Shown one piece after another: positions 1-10,981 of a stretch of DNA of 64,000 nt (the first letter of the stretch is position 1; each line of letters begins with the position of its first letter). The notes under the pieces were generated by a model, which was given only the letters and a program-made list of their open reading frames with translations, ran no database searches and was not told the origin of the DNA. Source of the DNA: Prionace glauca (lineage: Eukaryota; Chordata; Chondrichthyes; Carcharhiniformes; Carcharhinidae); the NCBI GenBank assembly GCA_037974335.1, contig CM075760.1, positions 18,570,960 through 18,634,959 of the forward strand, given 5' to 3'. A program made the translations under genes and the position numbers.

Positions 1-719
1 ATTGATTAAAATTATGGACTTTCCTAACACTTCCTGATTAAAACATACATCCACCTTTGAGATTATGTTACTTCTATCATTTGGGAATTGTCATCTCTGC
101 AGAAACTCATATCCCTTTCTCCACTTCTATCAAATTAGCAAGGAAAAAGAACACATTCTGTTAGTCTCAAAATGACATGTCATTCATGAGATTAACAGAG
201 AAGATCAAAGATTGTCTCCATTATTGCGGTAACCATTTATGTCTCAAACAACAACACTTCGTTCATATCATCCTCTCACCTGATGAGGGAGCTCCAACGG
301 CTTGTCATTCCAAATAAACCTGTTGGACTTTAACCTGGTGCAGTGAGATCCTTACTGTGCCCACAACAACCTCACTCCGGCATCTCCACACTAGTTTTGG
401 AAATTGCCTGGGTTCAAACTGATTGAAGCCCCTTCGTCTCTCCAACTCACTGTCTCTCAATCCACAAAACGGAGATTGTGACTTTGATTCAAAAATACCT
501 CCGGAATGAATACGTACTGAAGGATCAGGAAACTCTACATGTGATTATAAATTCAAATAAATGCAACATTGACTCATTGACGGATCATACATTAGTAGCA
601 AGACTTGGCCATTCGGGATTTGAAGTTTCCTCCATCATTCACTGAGATTACAGATGAACTGATTGTGGTGCTAGCTCTGTTCTGAACCTCCTCACTCTGC
701 CCATCCATCACCCGCTCTC
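1..719. other. far end of JH-CH intron, no gene seen
   Basis: No exon with splice signals was found on either strand. The only structure seen is a dispersed repeat at 272-389. By position this is the part of the J-C intron nearest the constant exons, which should lie beyond the left edge. Confidence 0.5.
272..389 (-). repeat. dispersed repeat with AACACCAGGTTAAAGT core, fragment
   Basis: The reverse strand carries the GGAGATGCCGG start, a decayed form of the AACACCAGGTTAAAGT core, and the ending ATCAGGTGAG. A better copy lies at 31378-31500 and a shorter piece near 19370-19430. The family name is not known to me; it is a common non-coding dispersed repeat. Confidence 0.6.
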
Positions 720-1475
720 TGCTCATTTCCCCAGCTCTTTGCCCTTTCCCGTGGCTCTCTGCCTTTCGCGGTGGCTCTTTTCCCCTTTTATCCAGCTCCC
801 GGTATTTCCACCTGGCTCTCTACACTTCCCTCCAGCTCTGTGCCCTCTCCCCCAGCTCTCTGCTCTTTCCCTCAGCCCCTTACACGTTCCGTCAGCTCTC
901 TGCCCTCTGTCCCTGGTCCCTACCCTCTTTCTTCTTTCCCCCAGCTCTCTGACCTTTGCCCCTGACTCTCCTGCCCTTTCCCCTGCTCTTTCTGCCCTTT
1001 TCCTCGGCTCTCTGGCCTGTCTCCTGCCTCCCTGCCATTGTTCGTGCCTTCCTGCCTTTCTCCTGGTTCTCGCTCCTTTCCCTGGTCTTTCTGCCCTTTC
1101 CCCCATCTCTCTGCCCTTTCTTTCGGCTCTCCCCCCTTTCACTGGTCTCTCTGCCCTTTCCCCCTGCTCCCTGTCCTTTCTCCACTCTCTCTGCCCTTTC
1201 CCCTAGCTTTCCACCCAGTTCCCCGGCTGCGTGCACTTTCCCCCGCCTCTCTGGCCTTTCTCCAGCTCTCTGCTGTTTCCCCTGGCTCTCAGCCCACCCC
1301 CACCCCGGCTCTCTGCCCTTTCCCCAGCTCTCTGCTGTTTCCCCTGGCTCTCAGCCCACCCCCACCCCGGCTCTCTGCCCTTTCCCCAGCTCTCTGCTGT
1401 TTCCCCTGGCTCTCAGCCCACCCCCACCCCGGCTCTCTGCCCTTTCCCCCGCCTCCTGTTCTCACCTGACTCTTT
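720..1475 (-). repeat. G-rich AGCT-rich repeat, switch-region-like, in the JH-CH intron
   Basis: The plus strand is almost pure pyrimidine, built from irregular repeats of CTCTCTGCCCTTTCCCCAGC. On the immunoglobulin coding strand (minus) it therefore reads G-rich, with units such as GAGCTGGGG and GGGGTGGGGG. Ten AGCT tetramers fall between 733 and 1391. Three exact or near-exact 62-bp units have AGCT at 1264, 1326 and 1388. Long open frames across it are by-products of low complexity. Its place, about 8.2-9 kb downstream of JH and before the constant exons, is where mammalian switch regions lie. That it acts as one is inference. Confidence 0.6.
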
Positions 1476-1599
1476 GTCATTGTCTGACCCCGAGCCCCCA
1501 GCGATTCCCTTCAGTTCTCTGCATTCCCAGGGCAGCTCCCACATTTAAACACCAAACTGCTGCTTGAGATCTTTCTTCTCTCTCGTTGCAGACCTTCGC

Positions 1600-3010
1600 C
1601 ACACAGATTTAGTGAGTGTGAGTGAGAGAATGTGAGTGTGTGACGGTGAGTAAATGAGTGAGAGTGGATGAGTAGTGGTGTATGTGTGACGGAAGATGGG
1701 TAAGTGAGTGTGAGTGAGCGATGTCCTTTGAGTGACGATGAGTGATTGAGGGTGAGCAAGTGTGGGTGAGGGTAAGAGAGCGTGAGTAAGTGACTGTGTG
1801 AGAGAGGGTAGGACTGAAGGAGGCTGAATGTGAGTGAAGGTGGCTGGATGAGTGTAGGTAAGCAAGATTGAAAGAATGAGGGAGAGTGAGTGAGCATGTG
1901 TGAAGGTTAGTGGAGGTGGGTGAGTGAAAGTGAGTGAGATTGAGTGAGTGAGGGTGAGGGAGTGAATGTAACTGAGTAAGTGAGGGGTGAGTTTGACTGA
2001 GTCAGGATGTGGTATTGAGGGTGAGTGAGACTGAGTAAGACTGGGTCAGTGAGGGTGGATTTTTGGGATGAATGAATGAAGGTGAGTATGAATGTTGGTG
2101 ACTGACTGAGGGTCTAAGTCAGTGAGTGAGATTTAGTGAGTGAGGTTGAGTGAGTGATGGTGTATGAGTGTGGGCGGCTCAGTGACAGTGATTTAATGAA
2201 GGCGCGTGATTGAGGGTGCGTGAGGGTGAGTGAATGTGGGTGCATGACTAAGGGTGTGAGAGTGAGTGAATGGAGGTGAGTGAGCGAATGTGACTGAGTC
2301 AGTGAGGGTGTGAGGATACGTGAGTCAGGGCGTGTGTTTGAGTGAATGAGTGAGGTTGAATGAGGGTGTGTGAGAGCTTGTGGGTGAGTGTGAGGATGGG
2401 TGAGAGTGAATGAGCGAGTATGAGTGAGTGATTGTGAGTGAGTGAGTGTATGAGGATGAGTGAGTCAGGACGTGTGTTTGAGTGAACAAGTGAGGTTGAA
2501 TGAGGGTGAGAGCTTGTGAGTGAGTGAGTGAGAATGGGTGAGAGTGAGTGAGCGAATGAGTGAGTGAGTGTGTGAGGGTGAGTGACGCAGGGTGAATCAG
2601 GATCAGTGAGTGCGTGAGGTTGAGTGCGTGCGGTTGAGTGCGTGAGGGCAAGTGCGTGAGGGCGAGTGCGTGAGGGCGAGTGCGTGAGGGCGAGTGCGTG
2701 AGGGCGAGAGCGTGAGGGTGGATGAGTGAGCAAGGTTGAGTGAGTGAGTGTGAAAGAATAGGCGTGAATGAGAATGAGTGAGTGAGGGTGAGTGAATGAG
2801 GGTGAGTGAGTGGGGGTGACTGTGGTTGAGTGACTGAAGGTGAGTGAATGAGGGAGAGTGAGAGAGAAAGTGTGTCTGCAAGGGAAGGTAGGTAAGATAA
2901 GGTGAGTGAGTGAAGTTCTTTGAGTGAGGATGAGAGATTGAGGGTGAGTGAGTGAAGTTATTTGAGTGAGGATGAGAGATTGAGGGTGAGTGAGTGAGTG
3001 AGGGTGAGGG
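1600..3010. repeat. (TGAG)n-type degenerate simple repeat
   Basis: About 1.4 kb of TGAGTGAGGG-like tetranucleotide repeats on the plus strand. It includes a stretch of GTGAGGGCGAGTGC units near 2620-2710. The coding strand of the Ig gene is C-rich here, opposite to the block at 720-1475. Apparent proteins are repeat artefacts. Confidence 0.85.
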
Positions 3011-3339
3011 TGAGAGAGTCAGTGAGCCACCTCCTCCTCTCCCTCTCCATCGATCTTTCCCCGATTCTCTCCATTGATCAGCTTTCAGTAACAGGGCTGT
3101 GTAAAGTCAGGAATCAGTGTAGATCACCGGGCAGCTGCTTTAATGTCGGGACCTTTCTTTCAGAAACACGGATCAGTGAACAAATAGACAGACTGAGGGA
3201 GCTGGAAGGGAAGCTTCCAGCAAAACTAGGTCACACAGGAATCAAACACCAAGTTTACACCAGTATTGGGGAGCCAGGCGGACTTAGTCTCAGCCAGATC
3301 CCTTCTTATTGATTGTGTCTTTGTGTCCGGTGTAACACA

Positions 3340-3590
3340 TGGAAATACCTACTTCTGACCTCATGTTGGATGGAATGTGTCATTGATGAAGCAATAGAAG
3401 ATTGTTGGTCCCAGAACAGTCCCCTGCCAACTCCTGCAGTGATTTCTCAGCTTAGATGTTTGACCTCCAACAACCATCACCATCTTGCTTTGTGCTAAAT
3501 ATGACTCCAAACAGAGAAGAATTTCCAGCTGAAACTTATTCACATGAGTTTTACTCGGGCTTCTCGATCCCACCCTCACTCAAATGTTAG
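3340..3590 (-). mobile_element. LINE reverse-transcriptase fragment
   Basis: The minus-strand reading frame over 3361-3579 contains WQGTVLGPTIFYCFIND. This matches the RT segment usually read as GVPQGTVLGPLLFxxYIND in CR1/L2-like LINEs. It is a short, decayed internal fragment. The flank at 3020-3340 shows nothing I can name. Confidence 0.55.
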
Positions 3591-3607
3591 TGGGGGAGGG
3601 GGAGGGG

Positions 3608-3907
3608 GTGGCCGAGGCGGCACAGTGTTTGGCGCTGCTGCCTCACAGTTCAATTCCCGATATGAGTCATTGTGTATGGAGTTAGTAAATTCACCCCGTG
3701 TCTGCTTGGGTTTCCTTCGGATGCTCCTGTTTCCTTCCACAGTCCAAAGACGTTTGGGTTCAGGGGACTGGCCGTGCGAATAGGTTCAGGAGGTCTAGTT
3801 AGAGTAAACACATGTGGTTATGGGGATAGGGCTTTGGTGGGATTCCTGTTGATGCAGACTTGATGGGCTGAATGGCCTCCTTCTGTACTGTAGGATCTCG
3901 TGGTTCT
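3608..3907 (+). mobile_element. V-SINE (HE1-like), near full length, diverged
   Basis: It starts with a tRNA-derived head (GGCGGCACAGTGTTTGGCGC, with B-box-like TTCAATTCCC). It continues through the central block CCCGTGTCTGCTTGGGTTTC ... CCACAGTCCAAAGAC and ends with GGGCTGAATGGCCTCCTTCT. Such a tRNA head plus this conserved central domain defines the V-SINE superfamily, known from sharks as HE1. Confidence 0.8.
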
Positions 3908-3944
3908 ATTCCATGATGTAAATGACAGTCTCTCTGACGTATGT

Positions 3945-4800
3945 GAGGTGGAAAGTGTGTGAGAGGGTGTTTGGGTGTGTGTTTGATAGAGAGAGGGGTG
4001 AATGTGTGTGTGAAGGTACCTGTGTGTGATAGATTGTGTTTGCACATGTGTGAGACAGTGGGCTGCGTTTGCAAGAGGGGGCAGTGTGCCTTTTGGAAAG
4101 CAAAATAAACTGTTCATGTGTGTGTGGAAGTGTGCATGGGATTGTGTGTGTGTGAGAAAGATGTGTGCAATGTGTGTGGGTGACAGAAGCAAAGTGTGTG
4201 TTTGCGTGTGTGTGTGTGTGTGTCAGAGAATGTTTGCGTGAGACTGTGCTTATGTGAGAGACGGTGTCTGTGTGTAAGTTGGAGTGTGTGCATCGGTCTA
4301 TGTTTGTGAGAGAGTGTGAGCGAGCTAGTGTGAGAGAGAGCAAGAATGTACAGGTGTGAGATAATCTGTGCAACAGAGATAGAAATATATGTTTGTGTGA
4401 GAGAGAGAGAGATGCAAGTGCAAGAGGAATTGTGAGAGAGTGTGTGTGAATAAATGTGAGACAACTTGAGCGTGTGTGACAGAGTGTGGGAGAGAGATTG
4501 CGTGTGTGAGAGCATGAGACTATGCTTATGTGTGTGTGTGTGTCTGCGTGTAAGAGAGAATGTGTGTGGAAATGTGTGCGTGTGAGTGTTTTTGTGTATG
4601 AGATGTGAGAGACTGATTGAGAGAGTGAGAGTATGTCTGGATTTGTATTTGAGACAGAGTATGTAGACCGTGAGAGAAAGAGAATGTGTGTGAAATATCG
4701 TATGAGAGAGAAAGTAAGTGTGCGTGTGTATGTGTGAGAGAATATGAGCGTCTCTCTGTGTGTATTTATGTGTGTGAGAGTGTGTGATGTGTGTAAGTCT
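3945..4800. repeat. GTGTGAGA-type microsatellite
   Basis: Imperfect GT and GAGA dinucleotide tracts on the plus strand (for example near 4200-4225 and 4520-4545). They run on without a break into unrelated AT-rich intron after 4810. Predicted histidine/serine/threonine-rich frames here are artefacts. Confidence 0.85.
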
Positions 4801-5039
4801 CTATCTGGCTGATTCAGTCTGGAAAAGCACCCTCACTCCACACATACTCACCCACTCACACAGTAAGTGGGAGTGACAAACGAGCACAACACGGACTGTG
4901 GGGCACGGGTTGGAAAAACATTTAAATATTTCACAAGTCAGTCACAATTGAATAATTTCCTCTTTCCTCAATGAGAGAAACTTGTAAATCCTCACGCAAT
5001 CTGACACAATCCAGGGCAAAGCCACCCACAAGATTACCC

Positions 5040-5360
5040 GGCCCCTCATTCACCCTATTCACTCTCTCCATCACTAACAGGCAGTGTCAGCACTGTGTGT
5101 ATTATATACAATATGCACTGCAGCAATTCACCAAGGCTCCATAGATTACACTGTCCAAACCCGCTGCCTTTACATCCTAACAGGACAAGGGCAGCAGCCA
5201 CATCTGAAACACTATAACCTGTAAGCTCCCCTCCAAAACACACACCATCCTGACCTGAAACAATTTCTCAATTCATTCATAATCGCTGGGTCAAAATCCT
5301 GGAACTCCCTGCCTAACAGCAGGGCGGATGCCTGCAGCATATGGACTGCAGTTGTTCAAA
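5040..5360 (+). repeat. dispersed repeat with GGGTCAAAATCCTGGAACTC
   Basis: The fragment carries a GGGTCAAAATCCTGGAACTC block and ATGGACTGCAG. Another part of the same family is seen at 18120-18330, ending in GGGGAATAAATG. The reverse-orientation head, CCATGGGATGT...GGCC, appears near 12910, 18625, 25270 and 40190. The family is unclassified and non-coding. Confidence 0.55.
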
Positions 5361-8300
5361 GATGCTTCATATCAATACTTTGTGAAGGAACAATTAGATT
5401 AAAAAGTCTGGCCGAGCAAATGTCTCTAAAATGCCTTTAGAAGATTAAAAATAATATGCAAGTGAATTTGACCCTTCAACTGTCAAACTAAACAGTTCAG
5501 GGGCTGCTGTAGTACGGAGCACAATATAGTAAATCTCACTTTGTATTTGTTCATCGAACATTCCCAAGGCCGGTACTTCACTGCTTAAAAATCAACCAAT
5601 TCTCCCTCTAAAGTCTGATGTTTCTGCTTCTCTGATGGACACAATATGCTTCAGGGACTTAATTTCTGAGACACCGAGTCAAACAGTCACATTTCCCACA
5701 GATACAAGTGCATTGAAGAAATAAATCAAATTTCACTTCCTGCTGTGCAGAAGAAGGAATCAAAAGATTTATAACCAGTCAGGGAGATTCCTGGTCCCAA
5801 CACAGTGACCACACGCCCAGAAACAGAACAGACACAAACAGTTCAACAGTCGAGTTCCCAGCAGAAAGATCTGTTCAATCTGTCAATTTCAAACTGTTGG
5901 GTTCTCATTGATCAATAGTCAAGTTACAACAGAAAATCAATAACCTATTTCAAATTAAACGGGTATTCATTTCAGAACTCCTCTCGACTTTTAATTATTT
6001 CTCTCTGCCTGTATCACTTCGCGAAAATTGTGTAAAAATGTAAGTTCGCTAAAAATGAGCAAAAATAACAGATTCAGGACAGTTCAATGTCCCTATCAGA
6101 GATACAGTGACACAGTAACAGTTCAATGTCCCTAACAGAGATACAGTGACACACTAAGAATTAAACAAACCGGGAAATATTTACATTGAAAATCGTTACC
6201 TGATTGGATCTAATTTCTTAATTAAATGTAATCAACAAAATTATCAAGGCAAAACAATTTATCGAGCCGAGCACAGCTGAGTAAAGAAATGTTTTGTTTT
6301 TGAATTCATTTTGATACAATTAAATATTCTCTAAGACTGATGATATTTTGCACGCTAGTGCAATATTCAAGGTCTTTTGTTTTGAATTAATCAGCGTTAA
6401 TATTACATTTTAAGTTATTGTTAATTGTCAGTTAGTTCTCCTGTCAGCTGATTTGTTCTCTGTAATAAAATGAGTTTTCAATCATTCAAAACGTGCTTCT
6501 GCCCCCAACATTGTTAAATAATTAGGTTACAATTAAATCTCAATGTTAAACTATAATTTCAAATTACTGAATGGAAACATTCAAACATCTGTCATTCATT
6601 TACTTAAATCTAATCACATTGTAATATTTTACTTTTTCACTTTTACTACAAATATCTTATTACAACGAACAAACGTGTTAAAAATGCAGATTTCTGAGTT
6701 TGTCCAGACTGTAACAGCCTGGCCGTTTGAAATCAATAATACTGCTTCCTAGATTTAATAATTTAGGCCACCCATATAACAACTTCATTACTGAACACAT
6801 TGTTTAATTAAAGAAGACCTGAATTAAACAGTGCAAACACAGAGACGATAATTGATTCAAATCCTCTGTAACGCTAAAAACACGATGCAGAATATAAGTC
6901 TCAACCTTTTCTTCATTATAATATTTAATAAGAATTAAACATAAGCTTCAGTTAGTATGAATTCTTCCATTCTGTCATTTATTCTTCCATTCTGTCATTT
7001 ATTCTGTGTTTGACATTAATGGGAGACATGATGTTATTAAGTGCTGAGCTAATATTATTTTTATAGTATTTATAATATCATATTATTTTTATATAATCTT
7101 TTTGAATTTCAAACATTTAATTGTCAGTCGGTAGCCAGTTTCTGTTGACACTTTACTACAATTCAAAGACAATCATTTGAACAATTTTACTTGAGTGACA
7201 GCGACTTCCATCTGTCAGAAAACTGTGTTCAGTCTGTCAAATTTTTATAAACTGTTTGATTCTAATTGATCAAAGGTCAAATTACAACAGTGAAAAAATC
7301 AGTAAAAATTTAAATTAACCTGATGTTCATTTTGAAACTCCCTTTGCCTTTTAACTATTTCTCCCTGACTGTCTCAAATCACAAAAACTGGGCAATTATT
7401 TTTCTGAAAATGAGGACTTCGAGTCTCACAGATTCAGGGCAGTGTAATATCCCTAACAGAGGTACAGTGAATTGTAATTCATGTTTTATTTTAATATGTA
7501 ACCATTAGTTAACATGAATAAAATGCCCTAACATATATTTATTTTATTTTCCGAAACTTTTCTGCTTTATCCCTACAAGAATATTCAAAGGCAATTTTAT
7601 TTTCATTTAGCCAGAACTGCTCAGTTTCACTGAGCGTAAACAATATAAAATCAATTGAGGAACACTAAACAATTTCACAAATTTTGAGATGCGAAAACTA
7701 ATTAATTATCTCGGTATCTAATTTAAAAAAATACTTAGAACGGATAATCTGGTTCCAATTGCATAGAAAAAAAATTAATAATCGGATACAAAAATTTCCA
7801 AAAAGGAAATTATTCTGCAAAACTCGTATTCCAGTAAATGCGAACTTAATCTGGGATGTACCGATTAATGCAAAGTATCTTGTTCAACTGAGCACGGCTG
7901 TGAAAACAGCAGGTTATCATTGAAATAACTTCTGGAATTGTCACAAAATATTTCCAGTCTGGAAAATGTTCTGGTCATGTTAATTGTGTGAAATACACAA
8001 CAGAACTATTAAAGGGGATTATTGCTAAATTATTAATATAAAATAATCTGTGGTGAATATGGAGTTAAATTACCGATTAATAATTCTTTGATTTACATTA
8101 ATTTTACTATTAAACTTGTTCATGGGAAGTTTGTGATTGCAGCAAAGACTAAGTGTCCGAATGAGCGTTGTAAGTCATGACTCACTTGAAATTGTAAGCG
8201 TTATTTAAAATTTATAAAAATGCTGTGATATCTTTTAGGTGTTCTTTTCCCCCAACCTGCTTGTTTTCTCCCTACATGGATTTTCAAACTCAAAGATTGT

Positions 8301-9660
8301 TTGTGTTCAACCAGAAAACATCTAAACTCTCAACGGCACCGTTCAAGCACTATTTAAACAACACAGAAATAATGCCACAAAGCCAAACCATTGCACAAAT
8401 TTTAAACATTCACAGTGACTGCACCACAGAATCTCCTCAGCAGAAACACAACAAAACACATCAATGAGGGAATGAATCCGCTTCACAGAAAAACAGCTCA
8501 ATTATCCATTCAACAGAATCAAATGTAACATTGCAAAAAGAAATCTCAATATCGAACCTAGCAAACTAGCTCTTAACCAATTACTAAACTAAACAGAAAT
8601 CTCGAGTAATAGCAATTGCGTTGCCAGGAGGTGGAATTTGTCCAACAAATTAGCATTGCAACTTTATCACATCTTATTCATATTGGGTCATATTTCAAAC
8701 ATATTTAAACATTTGGATGGTAAAAGTTCCAGCCATCAAATGCCACCGAGATTAAACATTGCAGGTATTCCAAATTCGGAATGCAGTGACAAACTGTGTT
8801 CTGAACGAGTGACGTAAGCCGTTATCACTAAAGATTTTAAACATACAAACACAATAAAGCCTGCTTTATTTCTGCCTGCAGTTATGCGTCAAGCAGTTGC
8901 GAACCGGCAGAATGTCCATATTCAATCACAAAACGTGTAACAGCTCAGTGTCACTGAGTTCAAACAATGCAGAAACAACAAATTAATTCACAAATTGTAC
9001 GTATTGAGAGTCATCCAGATACAAAATCTCCTCACCAGAGGAAAAAAAACGCATCACTGAGAGACTGAACCCCGCTTCATGCAGAAGCAACAGAATTCTA
9101 CAAACACTTTCAACAGAATCAAATATAACATTTACAGAAATGTTTAATATAAATTCCAGCCAATTCTCCCATCACCAAACTAATTAATGTTTCGAATAAG
9201 CAGAAAATATTGCATAGCAGTACCAGTATTGTGAGTGAGTGGAACATTTTCACTGGATAAATATAGAAATTTTAGATTTTTTTGAATTTTTGGTACAAAT
9301 TTCAAACACTTGTGCAGTAGATGGTACAAACCGCAGCCACTAGATGTCACCGAGATTAAACGCTGCAGAAACGCTGAATTGTATAACAGACATTCGGATT
9401 TTAAAGTAACCCAACCACACAGTAACCTCAACAGATAAACGCAAAATCCCGACAATTTGGGATTGAATCCCTCAGCAGCATGTATTGTCCAGAAAGAGCG
9501 GAATTCTAAAACCCCTTTGCAGCAGAATCACAGGAAACATTGTAACAATTCTCAACCGAGAATCCACCAAACTCACTTTTATGTTACCATATGGATTATT
9601 AGTACAGATAAAAATATAAAACAAAGACACATGTAAACCAGTTACTCAATAAGTGGATGG
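5361..9660. other. AT-rich JH-proximal intron with internal duplications
   Basis: No gene was found. Two duplications are visible. 5875-6140 matches 7228-7471 in the same order (CAGATTCAGG, ATACAGTGA blocks). A roughly 0.5-0.6 kb unit repeats at 8340-8760, 8940-9390 and partly 9400-9560, sharing CACCGAGATTAAAC and TCAACAGAATCAAAT. An intronic enhancer would be expected somewhere here, but I see no exact octamer. Confidence 0.6.
8340..9560. repeat. tandem ~0.55 kb direct repeats beside JH
   Basis: Block A (8340-8760), block B (8940-9390) and a shorter block C (9400-9560) share the order: ATCTCCTCA, then TTCAACAGAATCAAAT, then ACAAATTTCAAAC/ATATTTCAAAC, then CACCGAGATTAAAC. They are diverged and old. 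The third copy stops about 110 bp before the JH donor. Confidence 0.6.
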
Positions 9661-9667
9661 TTCTTAC

Positions 9668-9715
9668 CTGTAGTCACCGTCACCATGGTCCCTTGTCCCC
9701 AGTAATCGAAGTAGT
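9668..9715 (-). CDS. immunoglobulin heavy-chain joining segment (JH), germline
   Basis: The 48-nt coding segment reads YFDYWGQGTMVTVTT. This contains the WGxG bulge motif of every functional J, followed by the splice donor ACAG|GTAAGAA. It supplies framework 4 after V-D-J joining and splices to CH1, which is off the left edge. A recombination signal abuts its 5' side (9716-9754). No stop or splice defect is visible, so it looks functional. The sequence fits shark JH; isotype cannot be proved because its constant exons are not in view. Confidence 0.93.
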
Positions 9716-9754
9716 CACAGTGTCACATTCCGTAGACTGTGTCATACAATAACC
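9716..9754 (-). promoter_or_regulatory. JH recombination signal, 23-bp spacer
   Basis: Written on the plus strand it is heptamer CACAGTG (9716-9722), 23-bp spacer, nonamer ACAATAACC (9746-9754). The heptamer is perfect and the nonamer has one change from ACAAAAACC. At a 12-bp spacing the sequence is not nonamer-like, so the 23-bp reading is preferred. Confidence 0.9.
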
Positions 9755-10079
9755 GTCCCTGCACAAAATAGACACAAAATCACCATTATTTTAAATATTC
9801 ACAAACCCAAGGAAAAACAAAATCAATTAATGTTCATTAGATTATAATTGTATTTCTGGAAATCATTTGACATTCATAAATGACCCTAAAGTTTTATATT
9901 TCACAGAGTTACAGGTGAACATGTTGTTGAAAACACACATCGGTAATTGAGTAATTATCAAGATTTTCCATGTTTATTCCTGCCATGTGGTCAGTGCTGG
10001 ACATAAATAATACTGTACTGTGATTACAGTTGGGATTTAAAAGTGACACTGATCCAGTTTCAGTCAATCAGTGCTGAGG

Positions 10080-10107
10080 GGTTTTTGTATTGACAGCAAC
10101 TGCTGTG
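10080..10107 (-). promoter_or_regulatory. D 3' recombination signal, 12-bp spacer
   Basis: On the coding strand the order is heptamer CACAGCA (10107-10101), 12-bp spacer, nonamer ACAAAAACC (10088-10080), a perfect nonamer. It pairs with the 23-bp signal of JH. Confidence 0.92.
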
Positions 10108-10129
10108 CCATTCCAGTCCCATAGTATAT
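10108..10129 (-). CDS. immunoglobulin heavy-chain diversity segment (D), germline
   Basis: A 22-nt element (coding strand starts ATATACTATGGG) lies exactly between two 12-bp-spacer signals. Frames read IYYGTG, YTMGLEW or ILWDWN, so all three are open. It would form the core of CDR3. It is the only D I can find between V and J, while shark IgM clusters usually have two. It sits about 350 bp from V and about 325 bp from J. Confidence 0.92.
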
Positions 10130-10157
10130 CACAGTGACACACACCCATACAAAAACT
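10130..10157 (-). promoter_or_regulatory. D 5' recombination signal, 12-bp spacer
   Basis: On the plus strand it reads CACAGTG (10130-10136), 12-bp spacer, ACAAAAACT (10149-10157). The heptamer is perfect and the nonamer nearly so. It pairs with the 23-bp signal of VH. Confidence 0.92.
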
Positions 10158-10505
10158 GCACTCACTCTGTTCAGTCCTGCTGTTCAATATTCACTTTAAA
10201 TGGACCATTAGTTTTGCTCCAATGTAAAATGTAGACAACTGTTTATAGAACACAATCTATCAGAAATATTAAAAAGAGTAATATATCGTGTGTCCTACTT
10301 GCTGAAACTACAATGAATATAAAGTCAGTGAAAAGCTCACCAGTTATATGGGTGAGTTTGGGAAGATTTACTGTTAAATGCTTTCTGTGTTACTTTTATT
10401 TTAAACACGATTATAGTTTGTTTCTGACCACCCTCGATCATATTGCATTTAAAACAGATACTGACCTTCAGGTTATGATGGAAGTTGCGGAATCCCCTCT
10501 CGGGC

Positions 10506-10544
10506 TGTTCTTGTCCGGGTGAAGCCCTGGATCCTCTCGCTGTG
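10506..10544 (-). promoter_or_regulatory. VH recombination signal, 23-bp spacer
   Basis: On the coding strand heptamer CACAGCG (10544-10538) follows the V codons directly. A 23-bp spacer and nonamer ACAAGAACA (10514-10506) come next. Its presence shows the V is unrearranged. An open frame continues through the signal by chance and is not part of the protein. Confidence 0.93.
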
Positions 10545-10849
10545 GTCTCTTGCACAGTAATAGATGGCCGTGTCTTCAATCTTTAGGCTCCTCATGTCCA
10601 AAGAGAATATGTTGTTTGAAGTGTCTGCGGACACAGTAAATCGACCCTGAATTGACGGCGCGTAGTAGTTGCGGGATGAAGTGTGGTAGCTAACCAGCCA
10701 CTCCAGGCCCTGTCCGGGAACCTGTCGGATCCAGTACATGTAGTAGCTGCTAAGATCGAACCCGCTGGTTTTACAGGTCAGTCTCAGGGAGCCTCCGGGA
10801 CGCCCGGTCTCTGCCTCTGGCTGGGTCAACACAACATCCGACTGGACAC
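10545..10849 (-). CDS. immunoglobulin heavy-chain variable exon (VH), functional-looking
   Basis: The exon begins after acceptor TTTTTACAG with GVQS, completing the leader, and mature V starts [16 protein letters not shown]. Framework landmarks are all present: Cys22 (LTC), W36 ([14 protein letters not shown]), RFTVSADTS, and [10 protein letters not shown] with the second disulfide cysteine. There is no stop. CDR1 is about SSYYMY and CDR2 about [16 protein letters not shown]. The exon ends exactly at a 23-bp recombination signal. It encodes the antigen-binding domain of a heavy chain after joining to D and J at 10108 and 9715. The IgM assignment is by neighbourhood; an IgW-type V cannot be excluded. 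Confidence 0.94.
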
Positions 10850-10981
10850 CTGTAAAAATAGATCAAAAACACCGGGGGTTAATCTTAGTGAAATGATTGC
10901 TGAGTCTGGAACATTCCAGAGAGAGACTAACACTGAGACAGTAACAGTGAGAGACTTGAACAATAATAAAAAAATACACAC

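Noticed and set aside
739-1567. Several 100-200 codon open frames on both strands
   Set aside because: They lie in the pyrimidine-rich repeat, overlap each other in all frames and have only low-complexity P/S/L/F or R/G/E/K composition.
2299-2881. Histidine/serine/threonine-rich open frames
   Set aside because: Translations of the (TGAG)n repeat, without start context or domain.
9735-9743. 12-bp-spacer reading of the JH signal
   Set aside because: The sequence 12 bp from the heptamer (GACTGTGTC) is not nonamer-like, while ACAATAACC at 23 bp is.
10016-10022. TACTGTG as heptamer of a second D segment
   Set aside because: No nonamer at 12 or 23 bp, and no partner signal within D-like distance.
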